DNA of 64,000 bases from Medakamo hakoo (Eukaryota; Chlorophyta; Trebouxiophyceae; Coccomyxaceae), in the NCBI GenBank assembly GCA_026636295.1, contig CP089450.1:62001-126000 (forward strand), written 5' to 3'. Both the position numbers and the translations under genes were made by a program. Positions 1 to 9,310 of the stretch are shown here, in pieces (within the stretch, counting starts at the first letter, position 1; each line of letters begins with the position of its first letter). The notes under the pieces are model-generated. The model had not been told where the DNA came from and searched no databases. It was given only the letters and a program-made list of their open reading frames with translations.

Positions 1-1790
1 CACCCATCACCTGTCGGGAAAGCCCGAGTTTGTTGGATCCGCCCCCCCCCTACACGGGCGCGTGAAAACATTCTCTGAAAGTGCGTTCAGATTGGGTGCG
101 GCATGGGCTGGGCGCGCGCGCGCGCTCTGGTGGGAAAGACTGGCGGCAGGGGCGGGCCCTCCCTCCCACGCCATGTGGCACCCCTCATTTTTCTTGTCAC
201 GTGCCCTGGACCGTCTCCACCGCCGCCATGCATCGCCTGGCCCGTGCAATGCCGTCGCAGCTGGGGAAGCCATGCACGGCTTGCGCCCGCCGAAGCGCTG
301 TGCCCGGCCCCGCCACCGGCGCACAGCGGCAACCCCCCTTCCTTTGTCCAACTGGCGTGCGGGCCGCCGATCCCGTTGCAAAACCGCACATCCTCATGCC
401 GCCGCCGCCTGTGTGGTGGGAACGTGCATCAGTCGACCTGGCGCCTGCAAGGTGAGAGTGTGGTTTGGTGGCCGCCTCGCTCGGCGGGGCGCGCGGAAAG
501 GCTTCCTGCATCCACGTGGAACCCTGCCGCCGCACCCTTTTCAAACGACGTCCAGTCCGCCTCAGCTCCCGTTTGCATATTGCAGTAGTGCCGTAGACGT
601 AGCCTGTAAAATTTGGGCGCGATTGGAGTCCATTCACTGCCTCCGGCCGGAGGGAGAAAGCCACCAAAAGACCTCCGCGCGCATTTTCCCGCCTTCCCCC
701 TCTCCTGCACGCGCCGCCCTGTCTGCACGGTTTTCTTCAGTCGAGTAGTCCTTTCTCTTTCTGTATTCTCCTGCGCGATCCAGCGGCGAGCGACACCGTG
801 TGGTGGCCTTTGCGCGCAGAGTTTTTTGTCGGCATCATCGGAGAAGAGCGGCGGCCCTGGTAAACTGCCCTGCACCAACTGACACGCGGGTCGTCGCGCC
901 CTACACGCCGCCGCCCTCCCTGCCACCCCACTCACGCCCACCCCCGCCCACCCAGTGCGCCAGCACACTATCCACCCTATCCCCCTCCACCTCTCCACCC
1001 CCCCGTCCCACTTGTAGGTGGAAGTGGAGGCCCATTTCCAGGTGGTGGTGGTCGTGGTGGCAGCAGACGCACCGGCAGCACTGGTCAGGGGGGCAGGCTG
1101 CCGCCCGTTGGCGACAGAAACCGCACACACGGCCGGTCTGCGGCAGGGCGGGTCGCCATCCCACAGCCGTCTCAGGGGAAGCGGCGCGGGCGCACAAATT
1201 GTTTCGTATGTTTCACCCCATCCATTCTTTTAACCCCCACTCCATTTTTTTTCTCATCGTTTTGTTTTTTACAACTCACACGCCCGCCCGCCACCCGCGC
1301 GAGCCACTGTCTCTCTCTCATCTTCTGGGTCTCTCATGCACTCACACGCGGGTGGGGTGGCGGTCTGCCGTCCGTCGATGAGGGGGGATGGAGATGGGAT
1401 ATGGGGGGGGGGGTGTGGAGGTGGCGGTGTGTGTTTGCCCGCCCACACCCCGCATCCATCCATTTTTTTTTCTCTGTCTCTCACGGTAAAAAGGGGGGAA
1501 CGTCTCACGGGGTAAAAGGGGGAGGGGAAGCGGGGGAGGAGGGCGTGCGCGCGCCATTCCAGCTGGCGCGTCCGGGCACTCGCACACCGCGCTTGCTTCT
1601 CATAAAAAAGGGGGGGGGGGAGGTTTTCCAACAAACAAGGTGTGTCGCACACAAAGAAACGAAACGAGGACAAGGCAACCACGGCTTTGGCTTTGGGTTT
1701 GGATGCACGGGCATAGGATGCGCCCCGGGCGTGGGCAGGGCGGTCGCAGCGGCCACGCGGCTCGAGGAGGGGACGCCCCCCTCCCTCTCC
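1..1790. other. Long interval without a confident gene
   Basis: No conserved protein was recognised on either strand. Open frames here are short or low in complexity. An E2F-like box (612-621, TTTGGGCGCG), an inverted CCAAT box (ATTGG, 622-626) and a second E2F-like box (TTTTCCCGCC, 684-693) sit together and look like a promoter reading rightward. A possible donor (GTAAAC at 860) and acceptor (TTGTAG ending at 1017) follow, leading into a Gly/Arg-rich frame from 1018. I could not assign a start codon or family, so no gene is called. The stretch from about 1380 to 1620 is G-run-rich low complexity. Confidence 0.5.
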
Positions 1791-3074
1791 TCACACCAGC
1801 GCACGCCGGCGCTGCGCACCGCGAGTGGGGCCAGCACGCAGCGTCAGGCACGCCACGGTCGCCGCCGGCCGGGCCCGGGCCGGGCGCACGGCCGCCGCCC
1901 CCCGCTCCGCCGCCTCGGCGCCCTCGGCCCGGCGCTTGAGCGCGCCCCGCAACGCCGAGAAAAAGGCGAAGAAGACCGCCGAGTTGATGCCGTTGGACAG
2001 TGCGCGCGGGCCGACGCCGGCAAACAGGCCGGCCGGCCCGGCCCGCGCCACCGCCGCGCGGGCGGCGGCCGCCATGGTCGGCCGCGCCGCGGCCGAGCAC
2101 ATCATGTTGGTCTTGATGACGTCCAGCGGCGTGGTGGCGGCGGCGGCGGCCGCACCCGCGGCCGCGCCCATGGCAAAGTCTTCGCCCACGGTCGGCGCGC
2201 GCGCGCCGCCGACCAGGCGGCCGTGCGCCGCGCGCAGCGTCTCGTACGTCGCAAACTTGACGGCCATGTCGGGCACGTCCTCCAACAGCGTAGGCACGTA
2301 CCCCGTGAACAGGCCGCGCAGGCCGGCGGCTTTAAAAATGGCGGCCGCCGCCGCGGGCGCGGACGGGTAGACGCCCGCCTGCACCGACCGGATGCACACG
2401 GCCAGCGGCACCTTGACGACCGACCCGCCCACGGCGCCGGCCGCGCCCGCCGCGAACGCGACCGCGCCCGGCCCCAGGTCCGGCGCGGCCAGGGTCAGCG
2501 CGTTGGCGGCCGCGCCGTACACGGCAAAGTAGGCGCCGATGTACGCGCCCGCGCCCGCGGCCGCGCCGCCGACGCCGGCGTACAGCGAGCCCAGGCGGGC
2601 CAGGGGCGGGGGGGTGCGGGAGGGGGTGGAGGGCGCGGCGGCCGACGACGCGGACGCGGCGGTCGCCGGTCCGCCGCCGCCCCCGCCGCCACCGCCCCCG
2701 CCCCGCCCCGTCTGCATGCGCACCTTGAGCGTGTCCAGGGGGTGGATGGTGGACTGGGAGGCCGCGCGCGCGACCGCGCCCGCCAGCACGTCCGACGCGG
2801 GCTTCAGCTCGACCTTGGGCTTGGCGGCCGGCGGCGGCGGGGCGGCGGCGGCGGCCGAGGACGCGCGCGGCGCCGGGGCCGACACCGCGGCGGGCCGCCC
2901 GGCCGTCGCGGTCAGGGACGCAAAGCCGGGCTGGCGGCGGCGCGTGCGCGGCGAGGCGGGGGGCGCCAGCTCAAAGGTGAGGGCGTCGACGCCGGCGCAG
3001 TCCAGCAGCAGGCCGGCCGCCGTCGGCGCGGGCAGGGCCAGGCCGGCTTTGTCCTTGGTCACGATGCGCGTCAT
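1791..3074 (-). CDS. Mitochondrial carrier family (SLC25) transporter
   Basis: Predicted 427-residue membrane transporter of the SLC25 family, which moves small metabolites across the inner membrane of mitochondria or the plastid envelope. The first repeat has a canonical signature (HPLDTLK, near residue 112) and the third has PLDVIK (near residue 315). The second is degenerate (PLAVCIR), lacking the acidic residue. A conserved LLEDVPDMAVKFATYE segment falls in repeat 2, and a Gly run (about 12 residues) lies in the loop after repeat 1. The first 90 residues are Ala/Pro/Arg-rich and could be a targeting presequence. The ATG at 3074 was chosen because the codons upstream lie in T-rich, non-coding-looking DNA. 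The substrate cannot be read from sequence; S-adenosylmethionine carrier-like members are one possibility. No intron is needed. Confidence 0.85.
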   Translation of the reverse strand: MTRIVTKDKAGLALPAPTAAGLLLDCAGVDALTFELAPPASPRTRRRQPGFASLTATAGRPAAVSAPAPRASSAAAAAPPPPAAKPKVELKPASDVLAGAVARAASQSTIHPLDTLKVRMQTGRGGGGGGGGGGGPATAASASSAAAPSTPSRTPPPLARLGSLYAGVGGAAAGAGAYIGAYFAVYGAAANALTLAAPDLGPGAVAFAAGAAGAVGGSVVKVPLAVCIRSVQAGVYPSAPAAAAAIFKAAGLRGLFTGYVPTLLEDVPDMAVKFATYETLRAAHGRLVGGARAPTVGEDFAMGAAAGAAAAAATTPLDVIKTNMMCSAAARPTMAAAARAAVARAGPAGLFAGVGPRALSNGINSAVFFAFFSALRGALKRRAEGAEAAERGAAAVRPARARPAATVACLTLRAGPTRGAQRRRALV

Positions 3075-3493
3075 GGTTTGTTGTCGTCGGTTTTGTTGTT
3101 TCTCAGGTGGGGTAAAAGTTGGTTGGAAAAAAAGGGGGGGACGTATCAAAACAGGGGGACGGGGGGATGAAAAGGTCGTGTCGTTGTCAGGAAAACCTTG
3201 TTGGTGTCGTCGACCGTGTGTCGTCGTCGTCGTCAGGCAGGGCGTCGTCTAGTCTGCAGGGTCTGCTGGGTCCGAAGGAGGTCTGAAGGCTGCTAGGAAA
3301 CAAAAAAGGTACAGGGGGGGGAGTGTGTGCTTTTTGTTTTCTCGCGTTTTCCTTCAGTCGGACAGCGACTTGACGCCGGCAAAGGGAGCAGGCACGCCTT
3401 TCAAGACCTGTGTTTTGGAGTGGGTGGGGTGGATGGGTGAGGTGGGTGGGTGAAGTGGGTGGGTGGCGGGAGTCCAGTCGCGTGTGCGTCAGG
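3075..3493. other. Intergenic region
   Basis: This is the 5' flank of the carrier gene and the 3' flank of the small membrane-protein gene. It contains repeated GTCGTC and GGGTGG stretches and no recognisable coding exon. Confidence 0.5.
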
Positions 3494-3899
3494 CTAGACG
3501 GCGCAAATGCCGCCCAGGACGCCGCCGCCTCCCCACAAACCTCCCTCCTCCCTCAGCAGCAAGTAACTCACCAGCAAGCAGCCCAGTGACAGCACCGCCC
3601 ACGCAGCGTCTCCGAACCGGGCCGACGGGTCCGCGTCAGACGACCGGGCCGCGTCCGTCAGGTGGCGCAGCGCGTCTCGCTCGGCCGTGCGTTGGGCGAC
3701 CGGGTTGGCCGGGGGTGGGCACCCGCCGCGCAGGTCTAGGGCTCCGGGCTGGACGCCCCGGGCGTGCGGGGAGGACGGGTTGTTGGTGTTGGTGTTGTGC
3801 GGGGAAAAGGGGGAGCGGGGCAGGGACGCGTGCTTGAGGGATTCCTGGTGGTTGATGGGATGGACGGATGGATGGACGGTGGTGAGAGGGCGCGGGGGC

Positions 3900-3939
<40 letters not shown>

Positions 3940-4668
3940 ATGGGCGCCGTGCCGCGCCCCGGCCGTCCCACGGCCATCACGGCCTGCCAGCAATGAGCCC
4001 AGGCTTCGGCCTCCTCCGCGCGCGGGCTGGAGCGGGCTGGAACCGCTCCGGCGCCCACCGCTCCGGCGCTTGGGCCTTTGGGGCCCATGCGCCGCTTCCC
4101 GCTCGCGCACCAACACGCCGCGCAACAGCCAAAACGGGGCGGCGCCACGCCGCCTGGACAGCGGCCACGGCCGCACCAGCCTCAGAGCCAAGCGCAGAGT
4201 CCGATCCACCCATCGGGATGGGCGAAGAAGCCGTCCACCGCCCGCCACCACTCCGCGCGCGCCGTGCAAAGCGGCGCTTTGACGGGGGAGGCGAGAGGGC
4301 GCGCAAGACCGCGGCGTTTTTCTCTCTGCCGCACCGCCCCTCACTCCCACCGCCCCTTCTCTCACCGTCTCACGGCACAGGTACAGGGCGTCCTCCGTGG
4401 CGGCCACACCGCCGGCGGAAAGGACGGTCGTGGTCCACAGCAGAACCTGTTGGCGTTGTTTTTGGAGGAGGAGGAGCGTGGAGGGGGGAGGCGCCGCGCG
4501 CGACGTTGATGCGACGAGCGGCGCATGCCCCTCTCCCCTCCACCTGCACGCGCCTCCCCAGCCACCCTTCCACCACCCAGCCACCCCCCGCCAACACACC
4601 TCGAGGTAGCAGATGAACAGGAGCGGGTAAAAAAGGCGGACGCTGTTGCTCTTCTGGCGACGAGGCAT
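3494..4668 (-). CDS. Small two-helix membrane protein, three exons, family unknown
   Basis: I reconstruct a 166-residue protein from three exons in matching phase 0: 4668-4600, 4446-4366 and 3844-3494. Exon 1 starts MPRRQKSNSVRLFYPLLFIC, a basic head followed by a hydrophobic helix. Exon 2 is hydrophobic at first (VLLWTTTVLSAGG) and ends DALYLCRET. Exon 3 carries a Ser/Pro/Asn-rich linker, a Arg/Asp-rich segment (AERDALRHLTDAARSSD), then a second hydrophobic helix (AWAVLSLGCLLVSYLLL), and ends GICAV. Splice signals are GAG|GTGTGT with CAACAG|GTT, and ACG|GTGAGA with CACCAG|GAA. Intron 2 (4365-3845) holds a (GT)n tract on the plus strand. I do not recognise the family; topology suggests an organelle or ER membrane protein. 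The exon joins are inferred from phase and motif only. Confidence 0.6.
3902..3935. repeat. (GT)n dinucleotide microsatellite
   Basis: About 17 GT units on the plus strand, ending in GTATGTATG. It lies inside the proposed second intron of the small membrane-protein gene on the minus strand, close to its acceptor. Confidence 0.95.
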
Positions 4669-5314
4669 GGACGGGGACGTCGCGGGGGGGTGCGCGTGCT
4701 TGCGGGAGGGTTGCAACCAGGCGCGGCGATGCGAGCCTTTTGGTTCGGGGGCCGGCGCGGGCACACGCAGGTAGACGCGTGTGAGCACGGCGCGGGCCCT
4801 GCAGGCGTGTTTGAAGGCAGGAGGTGGGCGGGTGTGTGCGCCGCGCGGCTTTCCTTTCGTTTGCGAGAGTGTGGGGGGAGCGCATTTTTGTTTCCCGGGC
4901 GCGTGCTTCAACCCCAACCCCCTCTGCGCGCCGCTCGCCGTCGTTCCGAGACCCCGCTCTCTCCCCTCGCGCCCGGCCCGGCCCGTTGGCCGCCCACACG
5001 GGAGCCTCCCACTCCCCGCACGAGTCGCGCACAGCGCAACTCCGTCTGCCAGTGCGCATGCCCGAGAAAGCCCGGGCGTCCCTCCCGATCGTCCCCCCCC
5101 TCTCCTCGACACGCCCCGAGCGCGCACGTGTGCCTGCACAGCGTGGGCAGGGCCGCCCACCCACCGCCCTCCACCACCCCTCCGAACCCGTCCAACCAAA
5201 AACATCCCTTGCGACGCGCGACAAAAAAAAGCAGCCCTAACAAAAGCCAAACACCTCCACGCAACACCCCCTTACCTCCTTCCCCCCACCCACCCACCCT
5301 CCAAAAAAAAGCAT
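4669..5314. other. Intergenic region
   Basis: This separates the PHD/DDT reading frame (stop at 5315, minus) from the small membrane-protein gene (start at 4668, minus). It is C-rich on the plus strand with short A-runs. I saw no coding exon or RNA gene. Confidence 0.5.
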
Positions 5315-8300
5315 TCATTCATCCGTCCCGCCGCGCGGCCGCTTGCCACCACCAGCCGACCCGCCGCCGCCACTCCCGCCGCGCTTGCGCCCGCCCTCCG
5401 ACGGCGTGCCGCCGCCAAAGTCGTCCGGCGTGGGAGACCGGGACGGCGGGCCCGACCCGGGGCGGCCGCCGCCGCCGCCGCCGCCGCCCTTGTCCCGGGG
5501 CGTGACTTTGGGCAGCGCGGCCGCGCGCGGGTCGATGGGGCCCATGCGCGCGGCCGCCGCGCCGCCCGCCCGGCGGATGATGTTGGCGTCCTCCCGCACC
5601 AGGGCGCGCGCGTACGCTTCATCGTCCGGGATGGGCGGGATGCGGCCGCCCGCGCCGACGGCGGCGGCGCCGCCGACCCGTTCCGTGAAGCGCAGCAGGC
5701 GCACGCCCTTGTCGACGCCCGCGGCCGCGCCCAGGCCGGCGCCGGTCGAGGACGCCGGGTCGCGGGAGACGGCGGCTTTAAACGCGATGGCGCGCAGGGT
5801 GACGGCGGCCAACGTCCGCGCGTGCGACGGCCGGGGCGGCGGGTGCGACCACAGGCGCCACCAGGGGCGCAGGCGCTCCGGGCGAACGGCCGCTTCCACG
5901 CCGACCAGGCAAGCCATCAGCTCGCGGGGGCCCGTCGCGGCCGCGGCCAGCGCGCGCGCCTGGCGCAGGACGTCCTGGCCCAGGCGTTCGGGGACGAGGG
6001 CTTCATCGCCCGGCGGCACGGCGGCCAGGGCGGCCAGGACGTCGCGGCGGGCGGCGTCCAGGTCGGACGCCGCGGCCTTGGCGGCCGCCTTGGACTGCGC
6101 GGCCGTCGCCGCCGCCGCCGCGTCGTCCCCGCCGCCCACGGGCGGCAGGGCCCCGCCCGCCGACACGTACCCGACCAGCGCGTCCTCGTTGCCGGCCTGC
6201 ACCTGTTTCAGGCACGCGTCCAGCTTGGCGCCCAGCGCGCCCTCGCGCACGCCCCGGCGGTCCAGCGCGGCCGCGAGCGCGCAGACCGCGTCGGGCGTCG
6301 GGTACCACGACCAGGCGGGCGCGGCGGGGTCTGGCGCTTCCGCGCCCATGTCTTCCGTCGGTTCGGCCGGCGGACGCTTGGCGGCAGCCGTTCCACCGCC
6401 GCGCCCCGGCCGGCCCTCGACAAACAGGCCGCCCACGGCGGGCGCGTCGCCGTCGTAGGCGGGCAGCAGCCAGTACCGGTTCCAGTGCCGGTCGTAGCCC
6501 AGCGCCTCGCGCCGGGGCGCGCCCGCCTCGGCGTCGTACCGGTACTGGGCCAGGTTGTCGTCGGCCGTGTCGGCGGCCGCTTGGGCGGCGGCCACTTGGG
6601 CCGCGTCCGCGCCCGCGTGCGTCAGGCGCGTGACCTCGGCGCGCGCGGCCGCGGCCGCGACACGCAGTTGGGCCAAGTGTTTTTTGGCTTCCCGCCGCGT
6701 CTCGTCGTCCGCGTCGACGACCGCGTGCACGCCGACGCCGGTCGCGACCAGCTCGTTGAGGGCGGCGACGACGGCGACGCGGTCGTCGGCGCTCAGCCGC
6801 CCCCACTCCCCGCTGGCCAGGACGCCCGCCGCGCGGGCAAACACGTCGGGCTCGTCGTGCGCGCGCGCGGCCGCGGCCAGGCCCTCCACCACCTGCCAGT
6901 GCGCGCCGTCGGCCCGGGCTTTGGCCAGGGCGTCGGCCGCGTGCGCGGCCGGGTCGGGTTGGGGCTTGTTGGGCGGGCCCTTGCCGGCCGCCACGCAGAC
7001 CGGGCAGAACCAGCGCTCGTCGTCGGGCGGGAGGACGGTGAGCGGCGGGTCGCAGCAGTAGGAATGCAGCGCGACGTCGCAGCCGTCGCCGTCGCACCAC
7101 AGCAGGCGTTCGGCGTCGCCGCCGTGCCAGCAGGCCTGGCACCCGTCCATGGGGCAGAAGGGGCGGTCCGGGTCGGCCGCGGACGCGGCGGCGGCGGCGG
7201 TGGGCGCGCCCACCGAGATGCCGCCCCAGGTGGCGACGACGCCGATGCCGACGGGCGGCGGGACGGCGTAGCCCTCGCCGGCCGGGTCCTTGGCCGCCTC
7301 CAGCGCGTCCGACAGCACGGCGCGCGGCCCGCCCGCCATGTACTGGTTGATCTGCTTGGACAGGCGCCGGTCGATGATGGCGGACACGGAGTCGGCGCGC
7401 GACGCGCGCAGGCGGTCGACAAACTCCGACCCGTGGCGCCGGGTGGCCGCCACGCGGAACAGGTCGGCCGCGTACTGGATGTCGGCGGCGCACGCGCGCA
7501 AGCCGCCGCCCAGGCGGCCAAAGTACGCGCCCGCGTCCAGGCGGGCCGAGACGGTGCGCAGGTCGGACGCCGCGCCACACCGGGCGGCCGCGGCCGCCTG
7601 GGCGCCGTCAAAGCACAGCGCCCGCCCGCCCGTCCGCGCGCCCGTCTGGGTTTCGCGCGGCCCCTCCGCCCAGATAGCGTCGGCCAGCATGGCCCGGCAC
7701 GCGGTCGTCACGGCCTTTTCCTCCTCCGACAGGCGGACCACGCCCGCCGCCTCATCCCAGCGCATGGCCTCGCCCGCCAGGATGGCCCGGGCTTCCGCCA
7801 CGGCCAGGGCGGCCTGGCGGGCCAGGCGGCCCTGCGGCGCCGGCCGGGTGGGGGCCAGCGGCAGGTACGGAATGGTCTGGCGCGGGTCGGCCGCGCCCGG
7901 GCCGGCGGTGAGGTACTGCAGGACGGCGGTGTGCGAGGCGGCCGCGAGCGGCGACGCGCCGACGTGCGCGCCCACCAGCGAGTCGCCGCCGCCGCACGCC
8001 GTGCGCGCGGTGACAAAGCGCGCGACCGCCGCCAGCTCGCACAGGCGCCGGCCCACCTCGGGCCAGGTGCGGGCTGTGAGGGGAGGGAAGGCCATGACGG
8101 TCTCGTTCTTGCGCACGTCGGGCGCGGCCGCGCCCGCGACGTCGAGCGCGACGTCAAAGGCTTCGGACGCGACGAGGCGGACGATGCGGGCGAGCAGGTC
8201 GTCGGTGGGCGACGGGTTGGCGGGCGCGCCCGTCGACGGCTTGGCCAGGGCGGCCCCGATCTCGGCCAGGGACGGCGGCGCGGGCCCGCTGCCGTCGGGC

Positions 8301-9013
8301 GCGTCAAAGTAGCCCAGCAGGACGGGGAACCGGCAGGCCAGCTGCCACAGCTCCAGGACGGGCCCGGCCCGGTGCGGGGCCAGGGCGCCGCCGCCGATGG
8401 GCAGGGGCGGCGGCAGCGCGCCCGGCGCGTCCCAGCCGTCCAACTCGGTGTCTTCCACGCCGGGGGCCGGCGCCGACCAGCCGTCGCCGCCCCGCCCCGT
8501 CCCGGGCACGACCGGCACCAAGCCGCCGCCGGCCGCCCGCTCCGCCGCGCGGGCAGCTTTTTTGGCGGCGCGCGCTTCGTCCGCCGCGGCTTTGGCCACC
8601 CGCTTCGCCGCCGCCTTCTCCTGCGCTTTCAGGGCCTTGGCCGCCTCGCGCGCGGCCGCTTTCGCGGCCGCCTCGTCCGCCTTGGCCCAGTCTTTCGACG
8701 CTTTGGCGTCGACCGCGTCCGCCACCCACAGCAGCATGCGCGCGCACTCGGCCGCTTCCGGTGGAGCGCCGGGCGCCAGGGCAGCCGCCAACACGGGCGG
8801 CAGCGCGGCCAAATTCAGCCGCCCGCCATCCAACAGGCCGACCCGTTCGGCTTGGGCGGCGCGCACGGCCGCCGCGCCCCGGCCGCGCGGCGCTCGGGCG
8901 GTCGGAGCAGCCGCCGCGGCCGCCGCGGCGCGCGCCGCCGGCGCCCGCGCCCGGGCCGAAGCGGCGCGGGCGGGAAGCGCAGCAGCCGGAGCGGGGTCGG
9001 CGGGGTCGTCGGC
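5315..9013 (-). CDS. DDT, bromodomain-like, PHD and WHIM chromatin protein (MBD9/BAZ-like C-terminal part)
   Basis: A 1,232-codon exon begins after an acceptor (CACTCACCAG, AG at 9015-9014) in phase 0. In order it encodes an Ala/Lys coiled coil; a DDT-type segment (LWQLACRFPVLLGYFDA, near 8340-8290); a degenerate bromodomain-like segment (TVSARLDAGAY, near 7550); and a PHD finger (CPMDGCQACWH through CDGDGCDVALHSYC to WFCPVC, about 7160-6985) with its Cys/His zinc ligands. A WHIM-type segment follows (ALGYDRHWNRYWLLPAYDG, near 6500), and the tail is basic and Gly-rich. In known families these domains occur in ISWI/SWR1 accessory subunits such as plant MBD9 and animal BAZ proteins, which read histone marks and bind remodellers. 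The order suggests it continues from the MBD-FYR frame just upstream; the exact joint is not settled. The protein is expected in the nucleus. Confidence 0.85.
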   Translation of the reverse strand, partial: ADDPADPAPAAALPARAASARARAPAARAAAAAAAAPTARAPRGRGAAAVRAAQAERVGLLDGGRLNLAALPPVLAAALAPGAPPEAAECARMLLWVADAVDAKASKDWAKADEAAAKAAAREAAKALKAQEKAAAKRVAKAAADEARAAKKAARAAERAAGGGLVPVVPGTGRGGDGWSAPAPGVEDTELDGWDAPGALPPPLPIGGGALAPHRAGPVLELWQLACRFPVLLGYFDAPDGSGPAPPSLAEIGAALAKPSTGAPANPSPTDDLLARIVRLVASEAFDVALDVAGAAAPDVRKNETVMAFPPLTARTWPEVGRRLCELAAVARFVTARTACGGGDSLVGAHVGASPLAAASHTAVLQYLTAGPGAADPRQTIPYLPLAPTRPAPQGRLARQAALAVAEARAILAGEAMRWDEAAGVVRLSEEEKAVTTACRAMLADAIWAEGPRETQTGARTGGRALCFDGAQAAAAARCGAASDLRTVSARLDAGAYFGRLGGGLRACAADIQYAADLFRVAATRRHGSEFVDRLRASRADSVSAIIDRRLSKQINQYMAGGPRAVLSDALEAAKDPAGEGYAVPPPVGIGVVATWGGISVGAPTAAAAASAADPDRPFCPMDGCQACWHGGDAERLLWCDGDGCDVALHSYCCDPPLTVLPPDDERWFCPVCVAAGKGPPNKPQPDPAAHAADALAKARADGAHWQVVEGLAAAARAHDEPDVFARAAGVLASGEWGRLSADDRVAVVAALNELVATGVGVHAVVDADDETRREAKKHLAQLRVAAAAARAEVTRLTHAGADAAQVAAAQAAADTADDNLAQYRYDAEAGAPRREALGYDRHWNRYWLLPAYDGDAPAVGGLFVEGRPGRGGGTAAAKRPPAEPTEDMGAEAPDPAAPAWSWYPTPDAVCALAAALDRRGVREGALGAKLDACLKQVQAGNEDALVGYVSAGGALPPVGGGDDAAAAATAAQSKAAAKAAASDLDAARRDVLAALAAVPPGDEALVPERLGQDVLRQARALAAAATGPRELMACLVGVEAAVRPERLRPWWRLWSHPPPRPSHARTLAAVTLRAIAFKAAVSRDPASSTGAGLGAAAGVDKGVRLLRFTERVGGAAAVGAGGRIPPIPDDEAYARALVREDANIIRRAGGAAAARMGPIDPRAAALPKVTPRDKGGGGGGGGRPGSGPPSRSPTPDDFGGGTPSEGGRKRGGSGGGGSAGGGKRPRGGTDE

Positions 9014-9310
9014 CTGGTGAGTGTGTGGGGAGGGGAGGAGAGATTGAGAGCACAGGAACAACCAAAACAAAAATGCACAGGGTGTTACACACAACACAAG
9101 CCGCACGCCAGCCCGCCGGCAGTCGTGCGGTGTGTGTGTGTGTGTGGTGTGCATGGGGCACGCCCGTGCGCCCGGCGCAGGTGGTACAAAAGAGGACACA
9201 CGCAAGGCTGCCTGCCGGGCCGGGCGGGCGGGGAAGGGGGGGGGGGGGGGGCTGCCCAAGCCCCCTCCCTCCACCCCCCGCCCACCCTCCACCGCATCCA
9301 TCCACCTTCC

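Noticed and set aside
9014-9301. Reading the second chromatin frame straight upstream to an ATG at 9301
   Set aside because: The added residues (His-Thr repeats, a Phe/Leu/Cys-rich stretch) are translated intron-like sequence ending in a splice acceptor, and the ATG is only 9 nt from the previous stop.
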